A DNA stretch of 64,000 nt from Microglena sp. YARC (lineage: Eukaryota; Chlorophyta; Chlorophyceae; Chlamydomonadales; Chlamydomonadaceae). Positions within the stretch are counted from its first letter, which is position 1. Each line of letters starts with the position of its first letter. The DNA is taken from positions 15,772,368-15,836,367 of the forward strand of contig CM039464.1 of NCBI GenBank assembly GCA_022414725.1, read 5' to 3'. A program made the position numbers and the translations under genes. This document shows, in pieces, positions 20,141-29,806 of this stretch. The notes beneath the pieces are model-generated. The model saw only the letters and a program-made list of their open reading frames with translations. It made no database searches and was not told the DNA's origin.

Positions 20141-20741
20141 TGAGAACGTAGTACGACCAAGTCTCATTCTTTATGACTTGAAGATTGGAGTGAGCTCCCC
20201 AAATGGCCATAACGGTTGGGTGGTAAGGAACTACATTGCGATCTTCTTCGCGAGGCCTGCGTTATGAATGATCAATTGTTATGTAAGCAGGAGTCATATG
20301 AGAAGGCTAGATAAAAATCCACTAGGAAACTCCTATGCTACCTACCAGCCGCCTGACGAAGCCTACAAATACTTTGGGGTTCACATTTCACTTACCTTAA
20401 ATTGGAAAACTCAACTCCACTCTACTATTGAAACCATTCACAATAAAGGTCTGAGTATCCTCACCAAAGCTAAAAACAGGGCAACCCCCACTCAATGCTT
20501 CCGAATAATTTCACAATGTGTCAGAGCAGCTATTAAATACCCCATGATAGTAGCTCCTTTCTCACTAACCGACATTCACGTCATTGACAGAGCAGTATTA
20601 AAGACAGTCAAACTCTGCTGCTCCCTTCCCAGATCTTTTCCGACAAGAGCACTCCACCTCCCTAAAACAGAAGCAGGACTAGGGTGCCCTCTCTACTCAC
20701 TGAATATACAAATATATAAAGCCAAGAGAACACGGAAATAG
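20141..20741 (+). pseudogene. LINE reverse transcriptase, C-terminal third
   Basis: The frame 20268-20741 encodes YKYFGVHISLTLNWKTQL, then ILTKAKNR, CVRAAIKYPMIVAPF, AVLKTVKLCCSLPRSFP and LPKTEAGLG. The Y-KYLGv-is--LnW block after the RT palm, followed by helical thumb and a lPk-eGGLG-like block, is typical of non-LTR retrotransposon proteins. The catalytic palm (xADD) is missing, so it is a fragment. It starts directly at the broken end of the copia C LTR. Confidence 0.7.
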
Positions 20742-21035
20742 CTAAGTGATGCCCGAAACAGGGGCATGTGCAGAAGCAGGGCTTAGCTTGTAGTATCCAG
20801 GTTTACTGCACCTTGTACGGGTATTGGGCTGCTGTACAAACTGCGAGAGGGCTTGCGGCTTGCACACTAATGCGTGAAAGCCAAGAGAACACGAAAATAG
20901 CCAAGTGGTTCCCGAAACAGGGGCATGTGCAGAAGCAGGGCTTAGCTTGTAGTATCCAAGTTTACTGCACCTTGTATGTGCAAAAGTAGGACTGAACTTG
21001 CAGTATCTAGTTTTCCTGCACCTTGTATGGTACCG
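20719..21035 (+). repeat. 160 bp tandem duplication plus partial third copy
   Basis: AAGCCAAGAGAACACG..CCCGAAACAGGGGCATGTGCAG through TTTACTGCACCTTGTA occurs at about 20719 and again at about 20879, with a partial third copy near 20983. No gene is supported. Confidence 0.85.
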
Positions 21036-21370
21036 TGCAACCAGCATCATATGATATTGTATATAAATGGTAACTTATTCAGACTGCTGGCATCATATGA
21101 TATCATATTTCCATTCCCTAAATATAACGCATCATACTAATATAGCAGCACACACTCAACTAGCAAGATCCCTTGAAGGTCGTTCACATGAAGGCAGCTT
21201 TGGTGGTTGAAAGTTCATTGTGGTTGAAGGTCGTACACAATGACAGCAGCCTTGGTGGTTGATGTTTGCTTGGTTGTGGTTGAAGGTCGCACAGGTGAAG
21301 CAGCCAAGGTGGTTGAAGGTTGGTTGGTGGTGGTTGAAGGTCGCACTAGTGAAAGTAGCTGGCTGGATAA
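21036..21370 (+). repeat. CATCATATGATAT element and GGTGGTTGAAGGTCG repeats
   Basis: The palindromic CATCATATGATAT with TGGTAACTT..CAGACTGC.GGCATCATATGATATCAT recurs at 39120-39280. After it, imperfect units of about 45-50 bp with GGTGGTTGAAGGTCGCAC and GCAGCC(A/T)TGGTGG occur to 21365. Confidence 0.7.
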
Positions 21371-21374
21371 CCAA

Positions 21375-24300
21375 TCATGCAGCATTGGTGCTTGGTCACA
21401 ATGCAAACAAACAGGCGGCCCCCCTCAACTTCACGCCTCGTAGTAAGGCTACCAATGTATGTATTCATGTATCTATCTATCATTCAACATTGGCTCTTGG
21501 CCACAGTGCAAGCAAACGGGCGGCCCCCCTCAACTTCACGCCTCGTAATAAGGCTACCACTGCATGTGTTCATGTATCTATCTATCATGCAGCATAAATT
21601 GGCGCTTGGCCACAGTGCAAACAAACAGGCGGCCCCCCTCAACTTCACGCCTCGTAATAAGGCTACCACTGTATGTATTCATGTATCTATCTATCATGCA
21701 GCATAAATTGGCGCTTGGCCACAGTGCAAACAAACAAGCGGCCCCCCTCAACTTCACGCCTCGTAATAAGGCTACCACTGTATGTATTCATGTATCTATC
21801 TATCATTCAACATTGGCTCTTGGCCACAGTGCAAGCAAACGGGCAGCCCCCCTCAACTTCACGCCTTGTGAGAAGGCTACCACTGTATGTATTCATGTAT
21901 ATATCTATCATGCAGCATACATTGGCGGTTGGCCACAGTGCAAGCAAACGGGCTGCCCCCCTCAACTTCACGCCTCGTGATAAGGCGTTCTACTGTATGT
22001 GTTCATGTATTTATCTAGCACGCAGCATTGGCTCTTGGCCACAGTGCAAGCAAACGGGCAGCCCCCCTCAACTTCACGCCTCGTAATAAGGCTACCAATG
22101 TATGTATTCATGTATCTATCTGGCATGCAGCATTGATGGTTGGCCACAATGTAAGCAAACGGGCTGCCCCCCTCAACTTCACACCTCGTAATGAGGCGTT
22201 CTACTGTATGTATTCATGTATCTATATTGCATGTAGCATTGATGATTGGCCACAGTGAAAGCAAACAGGCTGCCCCCCTCAACTTCACGCCTCGTAATAA
22301 GGCGCACTACTGTATGTATTAATGTATCTATCTATCATGCAGCATTGATGGTTGGCCACATAAAGCAAACAGGCTGCCCCCCTCAACTTCACGCCTCGTT
22401 ATAAGGCGTTCTACTGTATGTATTCATGTATGTATCTAGCATGCAGCATTGGCGCTTGGCCACTGTGCAAGTAAGCAAATGGGATACCTCCCTCAACTTC
22501 ACGTCTCTTGATAAGGCGTTCTACTGTATGTATTCATGTATCTATCTATCATTCAACATTGGCTCTTGGCCACAGTGCAAGCAAACGGGCGGCCCTCCCT
22601 CAACTTCACGCCTCGTGATAAGGCGTTCTACTGTATGTATTCATGTATCTATCTATCATGCAGCATACATTGGCGGTTGGCCACAGTGCAAGCAAACGGG
22701 CTGCCCCCCTCAACTTCACGCCTCGTGATAAGGCGTTCTACTGTATGTATTCATGTATCTATCTATCATGCAGCATACATTGGCGGTTGGCCACAGTGCA
22801 AGCAAACGGGCGGCCCCCCTAAACTTCACGCCTCGTGTCAAGGCGTTCTACTGTATGTATTCATGTATCTATCTATCATGCAGCATTGGCGGTTGGCCAC
22901 ATAAAGCAAACGGGCTGCCCCCCTCAACTTCACGCCTCGTAATGAGGCCTTCTACTGTATGTATTCTTGTATCTATCTATCATTCAACATTGGCTCTTGG
23001 CCACAGTGCAAGCAAACGGGCGGCCCCCCTCAACTTCACGCCTCGCGATAAGGCATTCTACTGTATGTATTCATGTATCTATCCAGCATGCAGCATTGGC
23101 TCTTGGCCACAGTGCAAGCAAACGGGCGGCCCCCCTCAACTTCACGCCTCGCGATGAGGCATTCTACTGTATGTATTCATGTATCTATCCAGCATGCAGC
23201 ATTGGCTCTTGGCCATAGTGCAAGCAAACGGGCAGCCCTCCCTTAACTTCACGCCTCGTAATAAGGCTGCCAATGTATGTATTCATGTATATATCTATCA
23301 TGCAGCATACATTGGCGGTTGGCCACAGTGCAAGCAAACGGGCGGCCCCCCTCAACTTCACGCCTCGTGATAAGGCGTTCTACTGTATGTATTCATGTAT
23401 CTATCTATCATGCAGCATACATTGGCGGTTGGCCACAGTGCAAGCAAACGGGCTGCCCCCCTCAAATTCACGACTCGTGATAAGGCGTTCTACTGTATGT
23501 ATTCATGTATCTATCTATCATGCAGCATTGATGGTTGGCCACATAAAGCAAACGGGCTGCCCCCCTCAACTTCACGCCTCGTAATGAGGCCTTCTACTGT
23601 ATGTATTCTTGTATCTATCTATCATTCAACATTGGCTCTTGGCCACAGTGCAAGCAAAACGGCGGCCCCCCTCAACTTCACGCCTCGCGATAAGGCATTC
23701 TACTGTATGTATTCATGTATCTGTCCAGCATGCAGCATTGGCTCTTGGCCACAGTGCAAGCAAACGGGCGGCCCCCCTCAACTTCACGCCTCGCGATAAG
23801 GCATTCTACTGTATGTATTCATGTATCTATCCAGCATGCAGCATTGGCTCTTGGCCACTGTGCAAGCAAACGGGCGGCCCTCCCTCAACTTCACGCCTCG
23901 TAATAAGGCTGCCAATGTATGTATTCATGTATATATCTATCATGCAGCATACATTGGCGGTTGGCCACAGTGCAAGCAAACGGGCGGACCCCCTCAACTT
24001 CACGCCTCGTGATAAGGCGTTCTACTGTATGTATTCATGTATATATCTATCATGCAGCATACATTGGCGGTTGGCCACAGTGCAAGCAAACGGGCTGCCC
24101 CCCTCAACTTCACGCCTCGTGATTAGGCGTTCTACTGTATGTATTCATGCATCTATCTATCATGCAGCATACATTGGCGGTTGGCCACAGTGCAAGCAAA
24201 CGGGCGGCCCCCCTCAACTTCACGCCTCGTGATAAGGCGTTCTACTGTATGTATTCATGTATCTATCTATCATGCAGCATTGATGGTTGGCCACATAAAG

Positions 24301-24905
24301 CAAACGGGCTGCCCCCCTCAACTTCACGCCTCGTAATGAGGCCTTCTACTGTATGTATTCTTGTATCTATCTATCATTCAACATTGGCTCTTGGCCACAG
24401 TGCAAGCAAACGGGCGGCCCCCCTCAACTTCACGCCTCGCGATAAGGCATTCTACTGTATGTATTCATGTATCTATCCAGCATGCAGCATTGGCTCTTGG
24501 CCACAGTGCAAGCAAACGGGCGGCCCCCCTCAACTTCACGCCTCGTGATAAGGCTACCAATGTATGTATTCATGTATCTATCTATCATTCAACATTGGCT
24601 CTTGGCCACAGTGCAAGCAAACGGGCGGCCCCCCTCAACTTCACGCCTCGTGATAAGGCTACCAATGTATGAATTCATGTATCTATCTATCATTCAACAT
24701 TGGCTCTTGGCCACAGTGCAATCAAACGGGCTACCTCCCTCAACTTCACGCCTCGTAATAAGGTGCACTACTGTATGTATTCATGTATCTATCTATCATG
24801 CAGCATACATTGGCTCTTGGCCACAGTGCAAGCAAACGGGCTGCCCATCAACTTCACGCCTCGTGATAAGGCGCACTACTGTATTTCTGCATGTATCTAT
24901 CTAGT
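21375..24905 (+). repeat. about 107 bp satellite with higher-order repeats
   Basis: About 33 units of 106-109 bp contain CACAGTGCAAGCAAACGGGC, CCCCCTCAACTTCACGCCTCG, TAAGGC and TGTATGTATTCATGTATCTA. Units differ at fixed places (CATACATTGGCGG versus CATTCAACATTGGCTCTT; CCACATAAAGC versus CCACAGTGCAAGC). A block of 6-7 units starting near 22753 recurs near 23395 and 24147 in the same order of variants. The long open frames here are by-products of the repeat. Confidence 0.95.
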
Positions 24906-25435
24906 CTGCAGCAGCATATGCTGGGTGGATGGGAAGCTCAGCAGCAAGGGCAGGAGGTCACTCATGCAGTAACAAGCAAGCAACCCTGAAAGGAATGCTA
25001 ACCGCCCCTTGCAAGTGACCGGTGTCGGATTGGTGAACTACAGGCACACGGATGCTATATCGGCATCTAGATCTAGATACCGATATAGCATCCGTGAGCC
25101 TGTAGTTCACCATTCTGACAACCGGCTGGTTGAGCTATCTATAGGTCCCCCTTGGTGAAGGCCATACACCATGCAAGCGACCAGCTGGGTGAGCTATCTA
25201 TGAGTCCCCCTTGGTAAAGGCCATACACCATGCAAGCGACCGGCTGGGTAAGCTATCTATAGGTCCCCCTTGGTAAAGGCCATACACCATGCAAGCGACC
25301 GGCTGGGTAAGCTATCTTTATGTCCCCCTTGGTAAAGGCCATACTCCATACATAAAGCCAGTAAGGTGAGCTATCTTTAAGTCCCCCTTGGCTCTTTCGA
25401 GCGGGGGGCACATTTGGAGTCCGGTAGGGCACCAG
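24906..25435 (+). repeat. palindrome and 60 bp minisatellite
   Basis: 25032-25111 is a near-perfect 80 bp palindrome (GGTGAACTACAGGC..GCCTGTAGTTCACC). It is followed by four to five units of about 60 bp containing CCGGCTGGGTAAGCTATCTA and GGTCCCCCTTGGTAAAGGCC. No gene. Confidence 0.9.
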
Positions 25436-25740
25436 GGAAAATGTAGTCATCATCATCATCATCATGCATCATACATGCTGGGCAGATGGGAAGCTCAGCA
25501 GCAAGATCAGTAGGTCACACATGCAGTAAACAGGAAGCAACCTACAAAGGATGCCACCAGGCCCCTTGGTGAAGGCAGGCAAACGGGCTGCCCCCCTCAA
25601 CTTCACACCTCGTTATAAGGGGCACTACTGTATTTATCAATTTATTTATCCAGCATACAAGCAGCCTAAAAGGGAAAGGGAGCGAGCCCCTTGGCGAAGG
25701 CAAGCAAACGGGGTGGCCTCCTAAAGAGTTAGCAGAAACT
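25436..25740 (+). repeat. isolated relatives of the 107 bp satellite and (CAT)n
   Basis: A short (CAT)n run is at 25449-25475. At about 25575-25660 GGCAAACGGGCTGCCCCCCTC, AACTTCACACCTCG and TATTTATC mark one lone satellite-like unit, and another piece is at about 25690. The preceding TTTGGAGTCCGGTAGGGCACC recurs at about 45833. Confidence 0.75.
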
Positions 25741-25804
25741 TTGTGCTTCAGGACATGCAGGCGCCCTTGTTGCATGCTTCTCGCTGATGACTGCGGTGAG
25801 CAGC

Positions 25805-26010
25805 TCGTGATAGCGGCGCTCCCCCAGGGTAATGTTATGAAGCCCAGCGTGATAGGGGCGCTTCCCCAGTGTTATGTTATGAAGCCCAGCGTGATAGGGG
25901 CGCTTCCCCAGTGTTGTGTTATGAAGCCCAGCGTGATAGGGGTGCTTCCCCAGTGTTATGTTACGAAGCCCAGCGTTATAGGGGCGCTTCCCCAGTGTTG
26001 TGTTATGAGT
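25805..26010 (+). repeat. 42 bp minisatellite
   Basis: Units of 42 bp (GTGATAGGGGCGCTTCCCCAG, TGTTATGTTATGAAGCCCAGC) repeat about 5 times. As 42 is a multiple of three, one frame stays open as a 14-residue repeat. There is no evidence that it is translated. Confidence 0.9.
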
Positions 26011-26327
26011 ACTGTCAGGTACACCGTACAGTCAATGTTTAAGGCTGGCCGCACGCTCATCATATGATATCATCTTGCCGATTCCTACTTGATTATTGCC
26101 TTGTGGATTCGGGGATTCTTACAATTCCCTTCAGCCTATTCGGTCTACCCCTGGACTGTAATTACAAACGACATATACTACACTAATAAAGCAGCCCACA
26201 CTCGACTAGCAAGAGCCCTTGAAGGCCCTACACCACGACAGACGCCGACTGGGTGATCTATCATGCAACAGCATATGCTGGGCGGATTGGAAGCGGCAAC
26301 CAACACGGGAAATACAGCGGACGGAGC

Positions 26328-26415
26328 CCCTTTCAGTGATATACAATGGTCGAGTGGTAGACCAGATCGCTTAAGGATGAAGAGTCGGGGGTTCGACTCC
26401 CCCTTCGGTCGCTCT
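26328..26415 (+). mobile_element. SINE-like tRNA-related head, copy a
   Basis: CCCCTTTCAGTGATATACA leads into an A box-like TGGTCGAGTGG and a B box GGTTCGACTCC with a strong T-stem (GGGGG/CCCCC). The D-stem GGTC/GACC is kept but the acceptor and anticodon stems do not pair well, so this is not a working tRNA. It lacks the tail found in copies b, c and d. Confidence 0.65.
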
Positions 26416-26419
26416 TGGC

Positions 26420-26955
26420 CTTGGGAAGCGGCGACCAACACAGAAAATACGGCGGATGGGACAACCAGCCCAGAAAATACAGCGGAAGGGTCAACAAAAA
26501 AAAACCGGAAGGGAATACCAAAAAATATGCAGCGGAAGGGACAACCAGCCCAGGAAATACAGTCCAGCAGCAAGCGTACAATGTAGCAAAGCAACAACAT
26601 AAGCAGCCAACATCTATCCAAAGAGGGGCCTGAGGACTGGAAGCGGCAACAGTTGCAGGAACATCAGGTGCGGGGCAGATTGAAAGTGGCAACCAACCCA
26701 ACCAACTGTATCACGAACTGCCCAGCCAACAGGCATAGAGGGGCCTGAGGACTGGAAGCAGCAACAGTCCCACGAACATCAGGTGCATGGCAGATTGAAA
26801 GTGGTAACCAGCCAACCCAGGAACACCAAGAACAGGGCAGATTGGAAGTGGCAACCAACCCAACCAATTGCACCACGAACTGCCCAGCCAACAGGCATAG
26901 AGGGGCCTGAGGACTCGAAGCGGCAACAGTTGCAGGAACATCATGAGAATGTGCA
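26420..26955 (+). repeat. GGAAGCGGCAACCAAC repeat cluster
   Basis: Imperfect repeats of GGGC(A/G)GATTGGAAGTGGCAAC with CAACCAACCCAACCAA and CATAGAGGGGCCTGAGGACT. Two long near-identical units lie at about 26635-26755 and 26795-26945. No gene. Confidence 0.75.
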
Positions 26956-26959
26956 AGAA

Positions 26960-27152
26960 TCCCCGTTCCGGCGAATGGCTCTATGGTTGAGGTCCTAGAA
27001 AGAATGAAGAAGTTGCTGGGTTCGAAACCCCACGGGTGCGATTTAGTGTATGCGGTCACTGTCAACCGCCATGCATGGTAGCTTTGTCCAGGTAGAGTAG
27101 CAGCCCGTTCCCTACCGCCATAAGACGGGGCTCCCTTAATACCACGCCCCAC
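26960..27152 (+). mobile_element. SINE-like element, copy b (head and tail)
   Basis: The A box-like TGGCTCTATGG and B box-like GGTTCGAAACC in the head are followed by a body with GTCAACCGC, TTGTCCAGGTAGAG and the tail GACGGGGCTCCCTTAATACCA-CGCCCCACCAGG. The same tail ends copies c and d. Confidence 0.72.
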
Positions 27153-27331
27153 CAGGAAATCATTAATCATGTGCAGGGCGGAGTGGAAGTGGCAACCAAC
27201 CCTGGGACATCATGAACAGGGCAGACTGGAAGCGGCAACCAACCCAAACAACAGTATCATAAACTGCCCAGCCAACACAGCAGAAGCGGCAACCAGCCCG
27301 GCAGCAAGCATGCAATACAGCATAGCACCAA
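27153..27331 (+). repeat. GGAAGTGGCAACCAACCC repeats
   Basis: More units of the GGCGGA(T/G)TGGAAG(T/C)GGCAACCAAC family, between the two SINE-like copies. Confidence 0.6.
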
Positions 27332-27522
27332 CAGCCCCTTTCAGCGAATCAATTGGTCTAGTGGTACACCAAATCGCTTTGAGGATGCAGGGTTGGGGGT
27401 TCGATTCCCCCTCCGGTCGCCCTGAGCATTGCAGGTCGTTGTAAACTGCGATGTCCAGTTGAGGTAGAAGACAACTCTCTACCCGCGTACGACGGGTCCC
27501 TTTAATACCACGCCCCACCAGG
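27332..27522 (+). mobile_element. SINE-like element, copy c (full length)
   Basis: The head has A box-like TGGTCTAGTGG and B box GGTTCGATTCC. The body has GCAGGTCGTTGTAAACTGCGA and CCAGTTGAGGTAGAAGAC. It ends GACGGGTCCCTTTAATACCA-CGCCCCACCAGG. Length is about 190 bp. It matches copy d at 63779-63970 across its full length. Confidence 0.78.
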
Positions 27523-27889
27523 CATTATCAGTACCATAGCAACAACAGAAGCAGCCGGCAGCCAACAAGAGGCCTGAGGCGACATGAATGGCAAACATGC
27601 AAAGGCAGAGAATTGGAGGGCCCTTCAAGGCCGTACACATGACAGCAGCCGGATGGGCGAGCTATCAAGCAGAAGCATATGCTGGACAGACTGGAAGTGG
27701 CTACAATCCCAATAAATTCAAATAATGGGCGGATTGGAAGTGGCAACCAACCCAGGAACGTCAGCTGATGGGCTGATTGGAAGCGGCTACAATCCCATGA
27801 ACATCATGTGATGGGCAGACTGGAAGTGGCAACAATCCCAATAGCTTCATGTAATGGGCGGATTGGAAGTGGCAACAATCTCACTAACA
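27523..27889 (+). repeat. GGGCGGATTGGAAGTGGC tandem repeats
   Basis: About five units of 45-60 bp: TGATGGGC(T/A)GA(T/C)TGGAAG(T/C)GGC(A/T)AC..AATCCC. The last unit supplies the final codons and stop of the minus-strand SPL-like exon. Confidence 0.75.
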
Positions 27890-29806
27890 TCATGTGATGG
27901 GCTGATTGGAAGCGGCAACCAACCCACCCAACCTAGGAAATACAATAAGGGTGCAAACTAGCGCAACAATAATAGAAGCAGCCAACACCCACAGAGGCAT
28001 CTGCGGCCACACAGCCTTACACAAGAAAACGGAGAAGTGGAGGGGATATCCGATGCTGGCAGTGGTAGAGGAACGTGCCTTCTTTATGATGACAGGGGGT
28101 CGTTTATCTGAGTTTGGCTTGGCTTGGGGAGGCTTGGCTTGGCTTGGGGATTCGATCAGGGAGCTTGGCTTGGATTGAGAAGGCTTGGTTTGGCTGGGCT
28201 GGGCTTGGCTGGGGGATTTGATCAGGGAGCCTGCCATACGGGAGGGCCCCTGAGTCATGGGCTGAATGCTGGTCCCAGACCTTCCTCGCTGATTCATTTC
28301 ATCGCCAACAGCAGCCTGCATCTTGCCCATGCGCCTGCTGAAATGCTCAGGCGACTTCACACACCCCGGGTAATTACATTGCCAAGCTTGTAAGATGAAT
28401 GGATCTCCCTTGCGCAATAGGAACTTAGCCATTTTCCCCTCGTTGACCAGCACGGCAACGTGCAATGGCGTCATGCCAACTTTGTCTAGGATGCCCCATT
28501 GGCAAGGGACGCTGTATACGTCTGACCAGCGCATGACCTCGTCCACCATGGAATAGCTGCCACTCAACACAGCCAAGTGCGTGATGGTACATCCTTTGTT
28601 GTTCTGAGTCCCTCTAATGTAGTCTTGGAAGGAGGAGATGTCATCCGAGCCTTCATTGTGCTCCTTCCCACGGACACATGCACAGAGGTCAGAGGAGGTG
28701 AGGAGCAGGTCTACGACGTGTTTGGCTGAGTTCTTGCAGCCCTTGCCAACCAGAAGCATCAAAAGATGGTTCCCTGCCCTCCACATGTCTGCCAATTGTT
28801 GCGAAATCGCATTTCCCACAGTTTCTGACGCCTCCTCTTGCCTGCCATCTGCAAGCCGATGTGCATTTGTCGGTGCCAATTGTTGCAAAATCGAAATCGG
28901 TGCCGATTGTTGCAAATCCGAAATCGATGCCAATTGTTGTGAAATTGAAATCGGTGCATGTCCCACGGTGCTGTCTGACTCCTCCTCTTGCCTGCCATCT
29001 GCGAGCCGATGGGCAGTGTGTATGGCCTGTAACCACAAACCCAATGCGTACACGACTTCATCACCCCAAGGCTGATCAATGCCAGGAATTTCCAGGCTAT
29101 GGGGCATGTCCTCGGGGCGAAGGAGGCGCATAGAGCACAGCTCTGGTACCAGCTCTGCCAATGCCTCGTCAAACAGCACCATATTTCTGTCACCAATAAT
29201 GACATGGTCGTCAAGGTCCTGCACGATGACATTCAGTACCCAGCAGGAAGACTGGGACACCAGGGTGTCGGTAGGGAGCTTCATTTGTAGCGTGCTACGG
29301 CCATGCTCCTCCACCCCAGACTGGATAACATCGCACACCAAGATGTGATTCCCAAGGCTTGCATTGATTGCTACGCCACTGGGAAGTTCAGAGCACCGCA
29401 GGGGTAAGCACAAGATACGGACACCCTCCTCAGACTTGGGGAGAGGCGCAGCCAAGGGGAAGGCGGCCAGCAAGCTGGATTGGTGCTCACTCGGGATGTT
29501 CACCTTCCTGGACATGTCCATGTGTGTTGGCAGCCCAAGCCAGGCCAGCCACGATCTGCTGCTGACGTCTTCAAGCATCTGCACCACTGAATACTCCGAA
29601 GCAGCATCTGACTGCGAAGCATTGTCCGACTGGGAAGCGGCATCTGACTGGGAGCGAACACTGACACCAACCAGCAGGCTACCCCGCTGGAACGTAATAT
29701 CAGTGACAACGTATCCAAGGTGTGCAGCCTCAAACCCTTGCTTCAGCTTCAGCTTGGCATTAGGAGCCAAGTCATCAGGATCAGCGTCTGGGATTCGCAA
29801 GGACAC
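27890..29806 (-). CDS. SPL/CRR1-like C-terminal module with ankyrin-like repeats (last exon)
   Basis: 638 codons to the stop. Early residues VSLRIPDADPDDL...ITFQRGSLLVGVSV follow the pattern (V-f-KlF-kDPs ... IRPGCvvLsvyv) that opens the conserved half of plant SPL1/12/14-type proteins. A middle block with CWVLNV..HVIIGD corresponds to their CFIEVEN..FPviia block. Residues about 340-460 hold two ankyrin-like repeats (TITHLAVLSGSYSMVDEVM; VGMTPLHVAVLVNEGKMAKFLL) followed by QAWQ, in the order seen in SPL proteins. A Ser/Gln/Lys/Pro repeat and a membrane segment (WVLAASIIVALVCTLIVFP) follow. The final VAASNQPIT comes from the GGAAGCGGCAACCAAC repeat. Resemblance is at pattern level only. Confidence 0.6.
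   Translation of the reverse strand: MSLRIPDADPDDLAPNAKLKLKQGFEAAHLGYVVTDITFQRGSLLVGVSVRSQSDAASQSDNASQSDAASEYSVVQMLEDVSSRSWLAWLGLPTHMDMSRKVNIPSEHQSSLLAAFPLAAPLPKSEEGVRILCLPLRCSELPSGVAINASLGNHILVCDVIQSGVEEHGRSTLQMKLPTDTLVSQSSCWVLNVIVQDLDDHVIIGDRNMVLFDEALAELVPELCSMRLLRPEDMPHSLEIPGIDQPWGDEVVYALGLWLQAIHTAHRLADGRQEEESDSTVGHAPISISQQLASISDLQQSAPISILQQLAPTNAHRLADGRQEEASETVGNAISQQLADMWRAGNHLLMLLVGKGCKNSAKHVVDLLLTSSDLCACVRGKEHNEGSDDISSFQDYIRGTQNNKGCTITHLAVLSGSYSMVDEVMRWSDVYSVPCQWGILDKVGMTPLHVAVLVNEGKMAKFLLRKGDPFILQAWQCNYPGCVKSPEHFSRRMGKMQAAVGDEMNQRGRSGTSIQPMTQGPSRMAGSLIKSPSQAQPSQTKPSQSKPSSLIESPSQAKPPQAKPNSDKRPPVIIKKARSSTTASIGYPLHFSVFLCKAVWPQMPLWVLAASIIVALVCTLIVFPRLGGLVAASNQPIT

Noticed and set aside
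21377..24904. Many 60-200 codon frames with the same peptide blocks
   Set aside because: They mirror the 107 bp satellite in shifting frames; variants follow DNA units, not protein constraint.
21375..24905. CRISPR-like array
   Set aside because: Repeats are directly tandem without unique spacers, units are too long and the context is eukaryotic.
26340..26415. Functional tRNA gene
   Set aside because: A/B boxes, D-stem and T-stem are present, but the acceptor and anticodon stems do not pair and the copies share a SINE-like context.
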